A stretch of 64,000 nucleotides of DNA, taken from contig NZ_VXLC01000004.1 in the NCBI RefSeq assembly GCF_008704205.1, positions 806,001 to 870,000 of the forward strand, written 5' to 3'. Under the pieces are notes generated by a model that was not told the DNA's origin, did no database searches, and saw only the letters and a program-made list of their open reading frames with translations. Each line of letters begins with the position of its first letter. Position 1 is the stretch's first letter. Shown here piece by piece: positions 12,196 through 20,560 of this stretch. Both the position numbers and the translations under genes were made by a program. The stretch comes from Nocardia colli. Its GTDB lineage: Bacteria; Actinomycetota; Actinomycetes; Mycobacteriales; Mycobacteriaceae.

Positions 12196-12639
12196 CTACG
12201 CGCCCTTTCCGGAAACCCACTGCAGGCCGCTTGTTTTCGTGTTGAACTGGATGTCATCGCTGAATGACACAGTCACGGTGCCTTTTCCGGGCTTTGTCCA
12301 TTTGAGCTGCTTATCGTCGGCATCCGTGTCCGCCTCGACCTTGACCATTGCTTGCTGCGCTGACCCGTCGCAGGTCGACTTGTCCACCTTCGCCGTGCCA
12401 GTGCCGGTGACGCCCTTCTCCCCGTCTTCTGCGACTACCACGCTGAGCATCGTGTGCTTCGAGTTTTCGGCGCAGGTGTAGCCGACGAGGACGGTCATGG
12501 TCGTGCCATTCGAATCGACAGCGACGCCGCTGACCGACAGGGCCTCTCCTTCTCCCGCCGACGCGATACCACCCAAACCGATCTGCATCGCCGCGGCAAC
12601 CGCCATCGCGCTGCCGACCAGGACCTTTGATGTGCGCAT
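12196..12639 (-). CDS. Small secreted protein, function unknown
   Basis: 147 residues with a Sec signal peptide (MRTSKVLVGSAMAVAAAMQI to IASAGE, cleavage likely after ASA near residue 28). The mature part is threonine/lysine-rich and beta-like (TMTVLVGYTCAEN, VTGTGTAKVDKSTCDG), with two cysteines that could form a disulfide. The ATG at 12639 has a GGGAGG ribosome site 8 bases upstream, which decides the start over an in-frame ATG further up. I do not recognise the family. It is convergent with the preceding hypothetical gene. Confidence 0.8.
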   Translation of the reverse strand: MRTSKVLVGSAMAVAAAMQIGLGGIASAGEGEALSVSGVAVDSNGTTMTVLVGYTCAENSKHTMLSVVVAEDGEKGVTGTGTAKVDKSTCDGSAQQAMVKVEADTDADDKQLKWTKPGKGTVTVSFSDDIQFNTKTSGLQWVSGKGA

Positions 12640-13069
12640 AGAAACGCTACCTCCCATTGCTGTTTCGGCGACGCCGGTGGCCGAGCCAAGAGCTCCCTGT
12701 GCGTCATGGATTCTCGGCAGAAGCTGCCGGCTGAAACGTGTGAAGCAGGCTCTGGGCAATGCTCATGCGAAATTTCGAACAGCGTCCATCGCATTGTCCG
12801 GGGCCCGATCGCAGGGCGTTATCGCGGCTGCGAGGGCAGGCTGTGCGCGGCGGCCGCATGCCTGAACGTCGGAACTCGATGAATCGCGCAAAGGTTAGCG
12901 CACGCCGTGAGGCTCGGCAAAATGCCAGGTCAGGGGCGATTTATGGGAGTTCGCGCAATGATCGGAAATGACCGAAAATTACACCCATCCAGAACTGTCC
13001 TGGCAACGAATAGGTTAGTGAAGCTCGAATTGTTCGCCGACCGATCGCGGTCTGAACCGGACGTCGCCG
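12640..13069. other. Intergenic, 430 bases, no gene recognised
   Basis: I see no convincing coding sequence, RNA gene or long inverted repeat here. It contains the upstream region of the secreted protein on the minus strand. The part around 12930-13010 is less GC-rich than its surroundings. Confidence 0.5.
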
Positions 13070-13336
13070 CTACGCCGTCGGCCGCGGTCCGGCCAGCGCG
13101 GCGCGGATCTCGGCGAGACTCGGATTCACCAGTTCGTGCCCGTTCGCGATCACCGTGGGTGTGACCTCGTCCCCGCCGGTGATTGCCCGCACCTCGGCCG
13201 CCGCCTTCGGATCGCGGATGTCGACCCGGCGGAACGGAATGCGCGCCAGCCGCAGTCGTGCGCCGAGCCGCAGACAGAACGGACAGCCCCAACGCCAGTA
13301 GACGGTGATCGGATCGGCCGCGGCGGAATTCGTCAT
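13070..13336 (-). CDS. Glutaredoxin/mycoredoxin-like protein
   Basis: 88-residue thioredoxin-fold redox protein. The active site is CPFC (Cys18, Cys21) in ITVYWRWGCPFCLRL, and the cis-proline region reads EVTPTVIANG, followed by the Glrx C-terminal helix (NPSLAEIRAAL). In actinobacteria such proteins use mycothiol and reduce mixed disulfides. The ATG at 13336 gives the standard length; an upstream in-frame ATG at 13376 would add 13 basic residues not typical of the family. It is divergent from the membrane protein gene at 13451. Confidence 0.88.
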   Translation of the reverse strand: MTNSAAADPITVYWRWGCPFCLRLGARLRLARIPFRRVDIRDPKAAAEVRAITGGDEVTPTVIANGHELVNPSLAEIRAALAGPRPTA

Positions 13337-13450
13337 CCATCGAGCGTATACCCGCTTTTTCGCCCGTGTCAGCGCCATGTCAGCGCGCCCGGCGATTCTC
13401 TGTTCATGCCGAGACGCCACCGGGGCGCCGCCGCTGACAAGGAGAACGAC

Positions 13451-14035
13451 ATGAGCACCGACTCGCTGAAGCTGTTCCGCCCGACCACCGTCACCCTCGC
13501 CGCGGTCGCGCAATTCCTAGTGGCCGGCGCGTTCCTGAGCACCCCCGCCATCCGGGCCCGGTTCGGGGCCGAATCACAGGCGGCGGCGGTCGCCGATATC
13601 GAGCGGCAGGGCCACGACGGACAGGTGCTGGTGGACACCGGCATTCGCTTCGACGCCAGCGGGTTCGAGTCGGCGATCCCGGGATCGGTGGCCGCGGCGC
13701 TGGCTGCGCTCGCGGTGCTGAACCTGTCGGGCAGCCGGGTCGGGCGGATCGCGTCGCTGGTCTTCGCGCCGATCGTGATCGCGGGCAACTACGCGATCAT
13801 GGCCAGCAACAAGGGGGCCGCGCAGGCCGTCGCGAAGGTCTTCGAGAAGACCGGTAAGGACAGCGTGCGCGACATCGACATCCAGTCGTTCCTGGATGCG
13901 GCCGAATCGGTGTATCCGAGCTGGTTGCCGTCGCTGGCCAAGGGGCGGTCGGCGACCATCACCGTCGGTTCGGCGTTGGTCGTGCTGCTCCTGTCGCTCG
14001 GTTCTGCGCGGGCCTACTTCCGCAAGGCCGCCTGA
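13451..14035 (+). CDS. Membrane-anchored protein of unknown function
   Basis: 194 residues, ATG preceded by AAGGAGAA. There is a hydrophobic segment at residues about 14-34 (VTLAAVAQFLVAGAFLST), a central hydrophobic pair (GSVAAALAALAVLNL; IASLVFAPIVIAGNYAIMA) and a C-terminal segment (ATITVGSALVVLLLSLGSA) before a basic tail (RAYFRKAA), so four membrane helices are likely. No catalytic motif is visible and I do not recognise the family. It is convergent with the frameshifted AfsR-type regulator gene. Confidence 0.8.
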   Translation: MSTDSLKLFRPTTVTLAAVAQFLVAGAFLSTPAIRARFGAESQAAAVADIERQGHDGQVLVDTGIRFDASGFESAIPGSVAAALAALAVLNLSGSRVGRIASLVFAPIVIAGNYAIMASNKGAAQAVAKVFEKTGKDSVRDIDIQSFLDAAESVYPSWLPSLAKGRSATITVGSALVVLLLSLGSARAYFRKAA

Positions 14036-14075
14036 AGCGCATGGGTGCGCAGGAATTCCGTTGCGGCGGCAGGGG

Positions 14076-17000
14076 TCAGCGTGGCGGTGGTGTCGAAGAC
14101 CGCGGCGAAGCGTCCGGACCGAGCAGCTCGCGGGCACGCTCGGCCGGCGCGAGGAGGTTGTCGTAACCGCGACGATCCTCCGCGCCGAGCAGAGCGGCGG
14201 CGACACCGACGAGTCGGGCCGCCGTGGCCGGATCGCCAACATGCACAGCGAGTGCGGCGTGCAGGTGCGCCTGCCCGGCCAGGTCCTCGGCTTGAGCACC
14301 GTCGAGATCGGCAGTGCCGAGCGTGCGGCGGGCCGCGATCGGATCGCCGTCCTGTATCGCGATGATTGCCCGGAAGACCGTGCACCACAGTCGGACTCGT
14401 GCGCCGGATGGGGTGTGCGCGAGTCCGGTCTCGATGCGGTCCAGTTCGCGCCGCGCCGCCGTCCGATCGCCTTGGCGCAGCAGGAGTTCGGCGGCGGCGA
14501 GCTGAACGTAGGTCACGGTGCGGGGCTCGCCGGCCTGGTCGGCGTGCTGTCGAGCGCGGGTCAAAGCGCCTTGGGCGCGGTCGAGTTCGCCGAGCCGGGC
14601 CAATGCCGTGGCCAGCTCCGCTCCCGCCGCCGCGGCGTCACCCGCGCTGCCGAGCTGCTCGATCGCCTCGGCGGCGCGGCCGAGTCCGGATACCGCCGCG
14701 CGCAGTTCTCCTCGACGGAGTTGGTAGTCGGCGATCGCGCGCAGCGTGGTCGACAGCCCGAAGCGATCGCCTGCGGCCTCGAATTCCGTTCTGGCCTCGG
14801 CCAATCGAGTATCGTCCGCGGCGGAGAGCAGCAGCGCCATGCCGCGTTCCCAGCCGGTGAGACCGGTGTGTGACGACCAGGCGGTGAGGTCGCGGTTCTC
14901 CAGAAATGCCGGGGCGACGAGCAATAACGTCCGGCCGGGCGAATTCGGTTCGCCGAGTTCGAGTCCGAGGTCCACCGTGCGGCCTGCGCTCGTCCCGGTC
15001 TCGTAGCGCAGTAGTTCGTCGAGAACCGTGCGCAGTACTCGCAGACTCTCGGAGGGTGCGCCGGGAATGTTCAGCACCTCTCGCGTCCAGCGCAGCCGCT
15101 CCGTGTGGATGCCGCGCAGTGTCCAGTACCAGAACAGGGCGGCGATAAATCGGAGCCCGAGATCTGGGTCGGCGGTGTCGACCGCGAATCGCAGTGCGGC
15201 CGAGAGGTTGTCGCGTTCGGCGTCGAGACGGGCGAGCGCGGTGAGCTGGTCCGCGGTGCGCAACTCCGCCTCGGCGGTTTCGGCGAGACGCAGGAAATAA
15301 TGCGCGTGCTCAACACGAACTGCCTGCTCGTGGCCGGACTCCGCCAACCGCTCCAGCGCATAGGACCGGATCGTCTCCAACATCCGATACCGCTCGCCTT
15401 GGCGCTCGACCAGCGACTTGTCCACCAGATCGGTAAGTGTGTCCGGGTCGGCCGGATGCTGCAGGGCCAGCTGCGCTGCCGGGGATGCGTCGCGGAGCCG
15501 ATCCGATCCAGAGTCGATCGCTTTGCCGGTATCGCGCACAGCGGCGAGTCCGGTATCGGTTACGGCATCGAGCGTCGCGCCCGCGGGACAGGCCGCGAGC
15601 CACATCGCCAGTGCGCGTTCGGATTCCGACAGCGGTGACCAGCTCCATTCGATGACCGCGCGCAACGTGCGATGCCTGGCGTCGGCGGTTCGGCTGCCGC
15701 GACCGAGCAAGGCGAACCGATCGTCCAGCTTGGCGGCGATCTGGGCGACGGAGAACGTGCGCAGCCGGGCCGCCGCCAATTCGATGGCCAGGGGCAGGCC
15801 GTCGAGCCTGCGGCAGATCTCGATCACGTCGGCGGTGTTGTCCGCGGTGAGGGCGAAGCCGGGGTGCACCGCGGTCGCGCGTTCGACGAAAAGCTCTACC
15901 GCAGGGAATGTTTCGGGCGCGTCGGCGGTATCGACCGGCCAGGGGAGCGGACCGACCTGGTGCAGATGTTCGCCGTCGATCAGCAATGGTTCGCGACTCG
16001 TGGCGAGGATGTGCAACTCGGGGCACGCACCGAGCAGTCGATCCGCGAGATCCGCGACCGCGTCGACCAGGTGCTCACAGTTGTCCAGGACCAGCACCAC
16101 CTGCTGCTGCGCGAAGAACTCCGCCAACCGGTCCACCGGGTCGCCGCTCGGTTGCTCCAGCAGGCCGACTTCCCGGACGCCGATCGTGGTGAGCACCGCG
16201 GAACCGACCTGGCCCGGGTCGGTGACCGCCGCGAGTTCGACCAGCCAGACGGTTCCGGGCACCCGCTCGGCCACCTCGATCGCGAGCCGGGTCTTCCCCG
16301 CGCCGCCGGGTCCGACCAGGGTGATCAGCCGGACGGTCGCCAGACGTCCGGCCAACTCGGCCACGTCGTCCGCGCGACCGACGAAGCTCGTCACTCGAGC
16401 GCGCAGGTTCGTCCGAGGCCGCGGTCGCTGCGGTTCCTGGCGCAGGATCGCCAGGTGCAGCTCGGCCAGTTCGAGCGATGGGTCGACACCCAATTCGTCG
16501 CCGAGCCGCTCCTTGACCCGCTCGTACGCGTCGAGTGCATCGACCTGTCGACCCGCCGCATACAACGCGCGAATCAGCAAGCCCTGCAACGGTTCTGCCA
16601 GTGGATGCGTGTCGGCCAGTGCGCGTACCTCGTCCAGCACGTCATGGCCCGCGGCGACTTCCAGCCCGAGGCGTTGCTCGTTCGCCGCCATCCGCAGCTC
16701 GTCCCACCGCACCGCGGCGTCGGCCGCGAAGCGCATCTCGCGCAGGTCGCTCAGCGCGGGACCTCGCCACAACGACTCGGCCTCGCGCAATGTCGCCAGA
16801 TCGCCCGACTCCCGCCCCGCCGCCGCCAGCCGTTCGAACCGGATGAAATCCACATCCACGGGATCGATGAGCAGGCGATATCCGAGTGCGCGCCCCCTCC
16901 ACCCGCTCCGCCCCGATCGCCCGCCGCGCCCGCGACACCAGCGCTTGCAGCGCATTGCCGCCCTTCGCCGGCGGCTGCTCCGCCCAAATCGCGTCGATCA

Positions 17001-17136
17001 ACGTGTCCACCGAAACCACCCGCCCCGCCTCCATGGCAAGCCGAGCCAGCAACGCCCGCACCCGAACCCCCGGAATCTCGACCGGCAGCCCGTCTGCCCC
17101 CCGCACCTCGAACGTTCCCAAAAGCAACACACGCAC
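14076..17136 (-). pseudogene. AfsR/SARP-type STAND regulator, frameshifted in a C5 run
   Basis: Starting from the GTG at 17136, the first about 80 residues are an OmpR-like winged helix (MRVLLLGTFEVRG, then GNALQALVSRARRAIGAERVEG). The reading frame then breaks, and the continuation (ALGYRLLIDPVDVDFIRFERL) is in another frame. It runs through the BTAD domain, an NB-ARC-type ATPase with Walker A LVGPGGAGKTRLAIEVA and Walker B VVLVLDNCEH, and TPR-like repeats to the stop at 14076. Removing one base from the C run at 16893-16897 restores a continuous protein of about 1,019 residues (ERVEGRALGYRLL). Either the gene is dead, or it is phase-variable, or the base is a sequencing error. Confidence 0.85.
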
Positions 17137-17258
17137 GCGCTACAGCCTGCCGCACGGTTTTGCCGGCCACGCCGCCCGCCCGCGTGCGTCTGTCGAAAGA
17201 TGTGGGCCGGCGCGGAAAATCGGTCGATTTGGGCGGGCGACGCCTCTACGGTCAGGGC

Positions 17259-18194
17259 GTGATCGACCGACCTCTGGACAACGCGCAGGCGACCGAAATC
17301 CTCCGTCCGGTGTGGCCGGATGTGGTCGTGATCGACCTCCGGGTTCGCACGGGCGGGCAGTTGAGTTCGGTCTACGAGGTGCGGTGCGCGGAGCCCGCGA
17401 CGTCGGTGATCGTGAAGGTGTATGCCGAGCAGTGGCGGTGGAAGCAGGCCAAAGAGGTCTTCGTCTACCGCCTGTTGCGGGCACACGAGGTCGGTCCGGT
17501 GCCGGAGATCCTGCGGGTCGAGCCGGACACCGGTGTGCTCGGCTGCGCGTTCACCGTGCTGACCATGCTGCCCGGCCAGCCGCTGTCGCAGGTCAGCGCG
17601 TACTTCGACGATGCGCAGCTCGCCCATGTGTACCGGCAGGTGGGCGCGACCCTGTCGGCGATCCATCGGATCGAGCAGAGTTCCTATGGTTATCTGACGA
17701 CTCGAATCCTCGATCCGGAGCCGGACAACACCGCCTATATGACGCGTCAGTTCACCAAGAAGCTCAACGAATTCGCGGAGCTCGGTGGTGACTCCGCATT
17801 GCACGCTGGTATCCACGCATACGTCGCGAACCGGGTCGGATTGTTCCGTCGATGCACAGTTCCGGTGTTGTGCCACAACGACTTACACGAAGGAAACGTG
17901 CTCGTCGGACAGGTCGCAGGCCATTGGACGATGACCGGATTCATCGATGTGGAGAATGCCCTTGCCGGTGACCCACTCCTGGACCTGGCCAAGACCGACT
18001 ATTACTCCGTGCACGGTAATCCCGTAAAACGGGCAGCAGTCATCGACGGTTATGGCGAGCTTCCCGAGGACTGGTCTGCGACCTCCGCGCTGTATCGCCT
18101 CTATCACGCACTCGAACTCTGGGATTGGTTCGCTTCCATCGGTGACAAAGCGCCGTTGCCCGGCATCGCCGACGACATCCGCCAGATGATCTGA
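17259..18194 (+). CDS. Aminoglycoside phosphotransferase-like kinase
   Basis: 311 residues with an APH/choline-kinase fold. The catalytic loop is CHNDLHEGNVL (His-x-Asp-x4-Asn; here H-N-D-L-H-E-G-N) and the metal-binding motif is FIDVENA, where most relatives have IDFE or IDWE. An N-terminal lysine (SVIVKVYAEQWRWK) should bind ATP. It starts at GTG 17259, divergent from the AfsR-type gene. Many chromosomal members phosphorylate small metabolites and give no antibiotic resistance, so I do not assign an antibiotic substrate. Confidence 0.85.
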   Translation: MIDRPLDNAQATEILRPVWPDVVVIDLRVRTGGQLSSVYEVRCAEPATSVIVKVYAEQWRWKQAKEVFVYRLLRAHEVGPVPEILRVEPDTGVLGCAFTVLTMLPGQPLSQVSAYFDDAQLAHVYRQVGATLSAIHRIEQSSYGYLTTRILDPEPDNTAYMTRQFTKKLNEFAELGGDSALHAGIHAYVANRVGLFRRCTVPVLCHNDLHEGNVLVGQVAGHWTMTGFIDVENALAGDPLLDLAKTDYYSVHGNPVKRAAVIDGYGELPEDWSATSALYRLYHALELWDWFASIGDKAPLPGIADDIRQMI

Positions 18195-18296
18195 AACATT
18201 CGGCGGTTTGTGTCACACGGATCCGCCCGGCGAGTGAGGATGCAAGGTATCTCGCCGGTGCGTGGTGCTCCGGCGCCCAGGACTAGGACCGAATTC

Positions 18297-18701
18297 ATGA
18301 CGGACAGAACCATCTGGATGCGAGTCGGGGTTGTTGCGGGAATGGTGGGAGCCGCGGCGGTGTGTGCCATGCCGGGCGCGGGCGCCACGGTGACGCAGGT
18401 CGGTATGTCGCCGGGGATCAATTTCGGGTCGGCGACCAATTACGGAACTGGTTGTACCTATCAGGCGAAGGCGAAGCTGACCGATGTGGTGCAGCCGGTT
18501 GTGTTCTACGACAACGGGATTCCGTTCGCGGTGGTGAAACCGTCCGGCGGTGTCGCGCTGGTGGATTGGGTGCCCGCGACGCAAGGGTTGCACACGATCA
18601 GCGCGGTGCAGGCGCCCGATGACAGCGTGGTCGCGAGCGTGGACCTGCGGGTCGGCAACGGCGTGCACCTGGGATACGGCTGCAACGTCTTCGGCGGCTG
18701 A
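18297..18701 (+). CDS. Secreted Ig-like small protein
   Basis: 134 residues with a signal peptide (basic start MTDRTIWMR, hydrophobic VGVVAGMVGAAAVCAM, cleavage near AGA-TV around residue 30). The mature region reads as one beta-sandwich repeat: CTYQAKAKLTDVVQPVVFYD, then GGVALVDWVPATQGLHTI, a pattern seen in bacterial Ig-like and CHAP-neighbouring secreted proteins. Two cysteines (one in GTGCTY, one in GYGCNVFGG) are well placed to close the domain with a disulfide. Function unknown. It is convergent with the broken ATPase gene. Confidence 0.8.
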   Translation: MTDRTIWMRVGVVAGMVGAAAVCAMPGAGATVTQVGMSPGINFGSATNYGTGCTYQAKAKLTDVVQPVVFYDNGIPFAVVKPSGGVALVDWVPATQGLHTISAVQAPDDSVVASVDLRVGNGVHLGYGCNVFGG

Positions 18702-18707
18702 GCGGGC

Positions 18708-19326
18708 TCAGTCCGGGTCGACCAGATGTCGCAGGTAGCGGTCCGGTTCGGCGAGGAAGTCCCTGGTCAGCCGGACCGGCAGCGCCTCGTCGTAGGTGAC
18801 CTCGCCGATGTCGCCGTCCTCGGCGATCTCGTAGATGGTCGCGCCGGGCAGCGCGAGCAGGATCGGGGAGTGGGTCGCCACCACGAACTGGCAGCCCCGC
18901 GCGGTCAGGTCGGCCAGCAGCGCCAGCACGGTCATGCAGCCGCGGGGTGACAGGGCCGCTTCGGGCTCGTCCAGCAGGTACAGCCCGTTCGGGTAGAAGC
19001 GCAGCCGCATCAGGTCCATGAACGATTCGCCATGCGAGCGTTCGTGTGGCGACACCCCGCCGAACACCGCCAGTTGATCCGGTCCGAGGGCCTCTGTCGC
19101 GGTAGCGACGTTGTAGTACGGCCACCGCCAGCGCCTCCACGAGAGTGGACTTCCCACTGCCGTTCTCGCCGACCAGGAAGGTGACCCCCGGCGCCAGCGC
19201 GAGGCCGCCGGCCCGCGAGAGCTGGGTCACGGCCGGCAGGCAGAACGGATATTCGTCCATGTCAACGGCATCCGACTCGAGCCGCAGCTCGCGCAGGAAT
19301 CCGGGTCGGTCGACGTGGTTGCGCAC
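18708..19326 (-). pseudogene. COG3910-like ABC-type ATPase, internal deletion and frameshift
   Basis: From the GTG at 19326 the sequence encodes a predicted ATPase N-terminus with a perfect Walker A (FLVGENGSGKSTLVEALAVA). Directly after that the frame changes and the protein continues in another frame as YYNVATATEAL, then SHGESFMDLM, Walker B LYLLDEPEAALSP and the switch region FVVATHSPILLALPGA to the stop at 18708. Intact relatives have roughly 45-50 residues between the first block and the YNVAT block. The junction at about 19118-19121 thus removes that piece and shifts frame. The gene should give no functional protein. Whether the deletion is real or an assembly error needs read support. 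Confidence 0.8.
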
Positions 19327-19449
19327 ACCTCATCGTAGGAGCGAACAGGACAGTCGGAATTGCCTGGTCAGAATTTGTTTCGCCGAGTGGTGGGGGCGGC
19401 GGAGCGGGGCTACCATCACCCCATTCAGCGCCCCGTGAGGAGGGCAGTG

Positions 19450-19824
19450 ATGTCGGACATTCCGCTCGTCGCCAGGGGGACGGTCATGATCAAGGTCGAG
19501 CTCGACATCCATTCCGACCAGCCCAATCCGAAGTGGCTACTGGCGCCGGGGGACGAGGCGCAGCTACACGGCTTGATCGCCGCGGCACCGCGGGCGAACC
19601 CGAGTGACGGCGAAAACGACAGTGCCTACCGGGGTTTCGTCGCGCAGCTGTCGGACGAGGAGACCGTGCGGGTGCAGCGCGGGGTCATCGAGATCGCGCG
19701 CGGCGCGGAGCGGACGTATCGCACCGATGGTGATCGCGCGGTCGAGCGGTGGTTGCTGGCGACCGGACGCTCGACGCTCGCGCCGTGCGACTACCAGACT
19801 GTTGTTGCGGCGCTGTGGGATTGA
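19450..19824 (+). CDS. Hypothetical protein
   Basis: 124 residues starting MSDIPLVARGTVMIKVELDI at an ATG preceded by GAGGAGGG. It is acidic, without signal peptide or membrane segment. The middle part (SAYRGFVAQLSDEETVRVQRG) and the end (YRTDGDRAVERWLLATGRSTL) look globular and helical. I do not recognise a family. It stands alone: the broken ATPase is divergent and a TetR unit follows 100 bases later. Confidence 0.7.
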   Translation: MSDIPLVARGTVMIKVELDIHSDQPNPKWLLAPGDEAQLHGLIAAAPRANPSDGENDSAYRGFVAQLSDEETVRVQRGVIEIARGAERTYRTDGDRAVERWLLATGRSTLAPCDYQTVVAALWD

Positions 19825-19903
19825 CCCACTGCGGGATTGACGCGCCGGGCTTGCCCCGCGCGTAGCGCTGACGAGTTCATACCGGCGACTTCGCTGCCAC
19901 ACT

Positions 19904-19939
19904 CTTGACGCATTGAACAACTTGACGCAATATGTTCAA
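19904..19939. promoter_or_regulatory. Inverted and direct repeats before TetR/monooxygenase operon
   Basis: TTGAACA (19913-19919) and TGTTCAA (19933-19939) form a perfect 7-bp inverted repeat with a 13-base spacer. CTTGACGCA occurs at 19904-19912 and again at 19921-19929, exactly 17 bases apart. The first copy contains TTGACG, which could be a -35 box. The block directly abuts the TetR start, so it is a likely autoregulatory operator. Confidence 0.5.
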
Positions 19940-19940
19940 C

Positions 19941-20546
19941 ATGAGCAGTGCGGCGCAGGACGCTCCCCGGGTCGAGGCCTCGATCGAGCTGGTCCTCGGT
20001 GCGGCGGAATGCGTTCGGCGCTACGGGGTCAACGGGTTTCGGCTGACCGAGGTCGCCAAGATCGCGGGGGTGTCCCGCGGGACGGTGTACAACGGCTTCG
20101 GCGACAAGGAAACCGCGATCAACGCCGGGCTGGCCTACCTGTGCAACGCCTTCATCGACGCGCTGGCGGCGGTGGTCCGTCCGCTGCCGACACTGCGCGA
20201 GCAGATCGGTGAGGCGGCGGCGATGATCTACGACCACGTCAAGACGCCGCAGACCTTCTCGCCCGCGCTGCGCACCGAGAGCATCATCGCCACGCTGCTC
20301 GAACACTACGGTGGCAATCTGTGCCACAGCTGGGCGGCGTTCTGGGCGACGCTGGTCATCGAGGCGCAGGACCGCGGCGAGATCGACCGCGGGCTGGAGC
20401 CGCTGCACGCGGGCGACTGGATCGTCCGGGTGCTGCTCAGCCTGGAGATCCTGCCGTTCGTGGTGGCCGATTTCGCCGGCCCGGACGACGTGCGGGCGCG
20501 CACCGGCGACTTCTTGCTCAACGGTCTCGCGCCCCGCAATACCTAG
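19941..20546 (+). CDS. TetR-family regulator of the monooxygenase operon
   Basis: 201 residues from the ATG at 19941; an in-frame ATG at 19932 would add three. The N-terminal helix-turn-helix is clear (GFRLTEVAKIAGVSRGTVYNGFGDKE, residues about 35-60), followed by an all-helical ligand domain. The gene is the first of a run with the flavin monooxygenase (14 bases downstream) and the mycofactocin-type SDR, so it most likely represses its own operon and responds to a ketone, alcohol or similar substrate. The inverted repeat TTGAACA-N13-TGTTCAA lies immediately before the start. Confidence 0.9.
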   Translation: MSSAAQDAPRVEASIELVLGAAECVRRYGVNGFRLTEVAKIAGVSRGTVYNGFGDKETAINAGLAYLCNAFIDALAAVVRPLPTLREQIGEAAAMIYDHVKTPQTFSPALRTESIIATLLEHYGGNLCHSWAAFWATLVIEAQDRGEIDRGLEPLHAGDWIVRVLLSLEILPFVVADFAGPDDVRARTGDFLLNGLAPRNT

Positions 20547-20560
20547 AGAGTGCACACAAC

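Noticed and set aside
16880..16910. Programmed ribosomal frameshift in the AfsR-type gene
   Set aside because: There is no slippery heptamer with downstream structure typical of a programmed site, and a base error or mutation in the C5 run is simpler.
15418..17262. A 614-codon plus-strand frame over the AfsR-type gene
   Set aside because: It is the shadow of a clear regulator gene on the other strand: Ser/Arg-rich, without domain motifs.
17259..18194. Antibiotic resistance gene
   Set aside because: The kinase fold is clear, but most chromosomal APH-like proteins act on other small molecules and the metal motif is unusual, so no drug is assigned.
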